From Ailanthus altissimus (lineage: Eukaryota; Streptophyta; Magnoliopsida; Sapindales; Simaroubaceae), in the NCBI GenBank assembly GCA_946807835.1, contig OX327696.1:942501-1006500 (forward strand): a stretch of DNA of 64,000 nt. Reading direction: 5' to 3'. The position numbers and the translations under genes were made by a program. Under the pieces are notes generated by a model. It did not search any database. It was not told the origin of the DNA and saw only the letters and a list, made by a program, of their open reading frames with translations. Numbering within the stretch: the stretch's first letter is position 1; each line of letters opens with the position of its first letter. Shown here piece after piece: positions 61,032 to 64,000 of this stretch.

Positions 61032-61444
61032 GTAAGTACCTTTCCTCATTTTCCTCCCTCAGAAAAGAGGTGATTGTATAGGAAGCATAATTTGTATGTT
61101 AAAATGTAGCTCTTGAACAGACTGTTTGATTCATTTTTGCGGAAATATGTTACTAAATGTTGCAAGAGTAACTTTTGGATTGTAAATTCTGAATATGGAT
61201 TCTGAACTTGGCATGACTTCTCAAACCATTACTGCTATTTGGATTTGGCCTTGCTAGAGAGAGCAAGTTTTGCTTCTAGACATTGAATGAATGTTTACTA
61301 AACAATGTAATTGCGCCTCAATAATAAATAGAAGTAAATGTATACCAATCGAACACTTAAACAACTGGAGGAGACATTTCTATCAAGGAGATGGTCTACA
61401 AATTGGAGTCTCCAGCGCATTTTAGGCGAAGCCTTTCAGTTTAA

Positions 61445-62030
61445 AACAGGATGGTAATTTAGCTCGGACTCGAATTTGTAAAAACTCAATCTGATCTGAA
61501 TTTAAAATTCGACCCAAAAATATTCAAGCTTTTATCCAATTCGAATTTATTTTTTATTTTTGAAAAAATTCAGATTCAAATTTTGTGAGAATCCTAAAAT
61601 CTGACCCATATTCGGATTTTATTTATTTTTATTTTAAAATCTTAAATTAATTTTTAATTTTTAATATTTAATATATATTAATAACTTTATAAAATAAATA
61701 CCAAAAGTTTAAATTTTAACTTAAAAAATTAAAAAAATGAAATAAGATAAAAATATATATTAAATTATGAGTACAAATTATATAATACAAATTTTGCAAC
61801 AATGACTTTATTAAATAAACATCTTAAAAATTTAAATTTTATTAAAACAATAAAAAAAAATTTTAGTTCAACTTAAATTTATTAAAACAATAAAAAAAAT
61901 TTTTAGTTCAACCAAAATTCAACCCAACCTGGCCCAAAAACACCCAAGCTAAATTTAAGTTATGAATTGATAAAAAAAAAATCTGAATTTGAATCCAGAT
62001 CCATATTTTACCATCTCCAGTTTTAAGTTT
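61445..62030. mobile_element. Possible degenerate inverted-repeat element
   Basis: Left part: GGTAATTTAGCTCGGACTCG and AATCTGATCTGAATTTAAAA. Right part: AAATCTGAATTTGAATCCAG and ATATTTTACCATC. These read as rough inverted and direct copies of one another. Inside, TTTTATTAAAACAATAAAAA plus TTTTAGTTCAAC is repeated in tandem (about 61837 and 61877). The ends are not clean; this could be an old hAT-type MITE. Confidence 0.35.
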
Positions 62031-62348
62031 TCTAATTGGAGGGAAGCGTATAATGTTAGAGATGAAGTTAGCAAATACGAGTTACAAGATTCTATATATG
62101 TTTAACAATGTTTCTAACTCATTTTGAGTCCCTGTTGTGGATTGAGCTTGGCATATTTAATAGTCCTACTGTAACAGAACCAGGATAAAGAAAACACTCA
62201 ATCAAAGAAGCCTAAACTGAGAATTTGAGATCAAAAAGTGGAATTTTGCAATTCATTTGAGCTTGGGACATTATTATTGATATAACTATGCTACTATATA
62301 CAAGAATCATACAATGGATCTAGATCAGGTGTCCCAGCCTGGAGGGTG

Positions 62349-63015
62349 TTAGCAAGCGCATTTCACATCCTCTGCATCAGTCAAATCAATTGCCTACAAT
62401 ACTTCTTTTGGTGTATCTACTGGATACGAAGTACGAGTCGATATAATCCAGTAGCATGGCAACTATGCTTTGATGTCTCGATCAGGATACTGTATCAAAA
62501 AGACTGGAAAGTTTTAATTTAGTATGACAATCTTAACAACAACAATGATTTAATTGTCAATCTGATGAATAAGTTTTGAAACATTGGAACATGTCCATGA
62601 TGCAGAGAAACTGAAAAAGCAAAAAACCTGCATCAGTTTGTTCTCGTGATCATGGACATATATAGTCTTCCAATTTTTCATGAATTCATGTTGACAACAA
62701 TATAGAATACAACAGGGTTATTTGTAAAGCACATTCTTTCCACCAGTGCAGGCTAAGCTTAGTGAAGTTTTATGTACAGGGGATATTATTGTGTTGGTTG
62801 TTGCCTGTCAACAGGATGACTGAAGCAATTTACACTTTATTAAAATCTGACCAAACATCCCTCACCTTAAGCTTGACGTCTGAGTGCGAGTGCAGTGCCT
62901 TCTTTGGGCTTAAAGGAGCAGAGCTAAACTTGGGAACCAAGATCTTGAAAACCGGCAAAAGCAATATGTAGAGTGCACCCAAAATAAAAGGAGATACAAC
63001 AAGCCATCCCAACAA
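62349..63015 (-). CDS. Last two coding exons of an unidentified membrane protein
   Basis: Penultimate exon 63015-62866 (acceptor TTTGCAG, donor AAG|GTGAGG, 150 bp, phase 0). Last exon 62393-62349 (acceptor GTATTGTAG, phase 0), encoding 14 residues then TAA. The first codes for LLGWLVVSPFILGALYILLL (a membrane helix), then PVFKILVPKFSSAPLSPKKA and LHSHSDVKLK. The last reads AIDLTDAEDVKCAC. So the protein ends with a helix, a basic-serine linker and an acidic, cysteine-tipped tail. I do not recognise the family. Earlier exons lie to the right, beyond or near the window edge. Retention of the intron would give an alternative end (VRDVWSDFNKV) at 62830. Confidence 0.55.
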
Positions 63016-64000
63016 CTGCAAAGTGTCATTATAAATAAAATAGAAATTACAAAAAGAAAAATAAAATTCAAAAAGTAAAATAAGTTTGGTCAGGAGTAAT
63101 GATTCCTGATAAGGATAAAAGTCCCAAACATCCATTGCACAAAAAGTTCCAAAATTCTCATACAGCAATCTCCATATATACACACAATTTTTGCTACATA
63201 TATGGGTCATCTATTTCATGAAAATTACAGTTGTATTACTCTTAGTTACTCTTCATCAGCCATGAGCTAATTCTCATTTAGTCTTAGATGGACTACTTCA
63301 TCCCAACATTTCTGGAATATTTTACCAGTCAGGAAAATGTAGTCTGCAATCCCTTGTTAATGAACACATAATTGCAACTTGAATGAAGCAGAATTGCATC
63401 TTCGAACACCACACAATTTGCACTATGTACAAGCTATAGGATTTTTTTGTAAATATCATAACCTCTAATAATAAATTCAAGCTGTTATGAATATCATCTC
63501 AATCTTCCCTGTGCTGCCCCTCGTCATCTGTCTAGGACCCTTAACCATCTAAATGCCAAATTACAATCTGATATCTATATAGCCACATTTATGTGTGTTG
63601 GACTCTTTTAAGTCCATAAACCTGCTCTAAACTTCTCAATTTGACCTAAGTCACTAGACACAGAAAAAAAAGATACCATGATCCATCAGACAAACAATGC
63701 ATCATCCACCACCAAGCGTGAGATGTTAGAACATACCGCAGAGCTTACAAAAAGCCTCAGCATATACTGTTTACAGGCATATTATATCTACGCAACAGAT
63801 GAGAATCCTTATTAATGAGAAATAAATAACAAATAACAGAATTGTATTCCCATTCTAGATGCTCTTCTATTTGTTATTGTCAACGCTTTCCCACCGATAA
63901 ACTTTGTATCCAGTTCAATAATTAGTCACAACGTTCTAGGGTCCATTTAGTACCATTCATGTCAATCTTGCATCTTCCAATCAGCAAGCAACGTAACTAG
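63016..64000 (-). other. Probably intron sequence of the membrane-protein gene
   Basis: The gene must have more exons upstream. One candidate 30-bp exon on the minus strand, about 63765-63736 (TATGCTGAGGCTTTTTGTAA, followed by a GTATGT donor at 63735), is too short to support. Nothing else is seen. Confidence 0.3.

Overview
This is nuclear DNA from a flowering plant, most likely a eudicot. It is AT-rich, its genes carry short GT-AG introns, and it holds an ATL-type RING-H2 gene, a pentatricopeptide-repeat (PPR) pseudogene and many Ty1-copia, gypsy/Tat-like, hAT and Mutator-like remnants. No bacterial, viral, plastid or mitochondrial gene set, CRISPR array, tRNA or rRNA was recognised. The species cannot be named from the sequence alone. 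Layout, left part: positions 1-430 look like the 5' UTR exon and first intron of a minus-strand gene whose body lies off the left edge. A long AT-rich spacer with one small MITE follows. At 4560-6209 (+) there is a decayed PPR gene, tail to tail with a minus-strand four-exon gene for an ATL58/59-like RING-H2 E3 ubiquitin ligase (6717-10857). That gene is the most interesting item in the window: its last large exon holds four in-frame copies of a 267-bp unit, which lengthens the protein by 267 residues and creates three new CX2C-X10-CX2C cysteine modules after the RING. Middle part (about 11.9-58.7 kb): this is almost wholly transposon-derived. It starts with a degenerate hAT element and a copy of an abundant LTR family (called family R here) broken by a gypsy-type LTR. 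Then come two diverged direct copies of a segment of about 11-13 kb: duplicon A (about 17.24-29.81 kb) and duplicon B (about 45.37-58.71 kb). Each copy has its own later insertions, so each shows the empty sites of the other. A has an internally deleted copia element (20469-23775), a solo LTR with target duplication ACATC (27080-28152) and a long-TIR Mutator-like MITE with a 9-bp duplication (28680-29572). B has a full-length but dead Tork/Tnt1-like copia element (46928-52419) and a probable LTR fragment near 54.05-54.99 kb. Between A and B lies a stack of nested LTRs: a family R copy is interrupted by an inverted copy, which is itself interrupted by a third copy with a perfect CTTAA duplication. 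The outer copy is also split by a 1.4-kb solo LTR with a perfect GTATC duplication. Next to it is a non-coding LARD-like element in minus orientation (about 38.09-43.88 kb), whose left LTR holds another solo LTR. Right part (58.7-64 kb): this is single-copy-like spacer with a small tandem array, a possible orphan first exon on the plus strand (61010-61031) and the last two coding exons of a minus-strand membrane-protein gene (62349-63015) that enters from the right edge. How the genes work together: there is no operon or pathway. The only genes likely to be expressed are the RING-H2 ligase and the two edge genes. The rest records insertion, duplication and decay of mobile elements.
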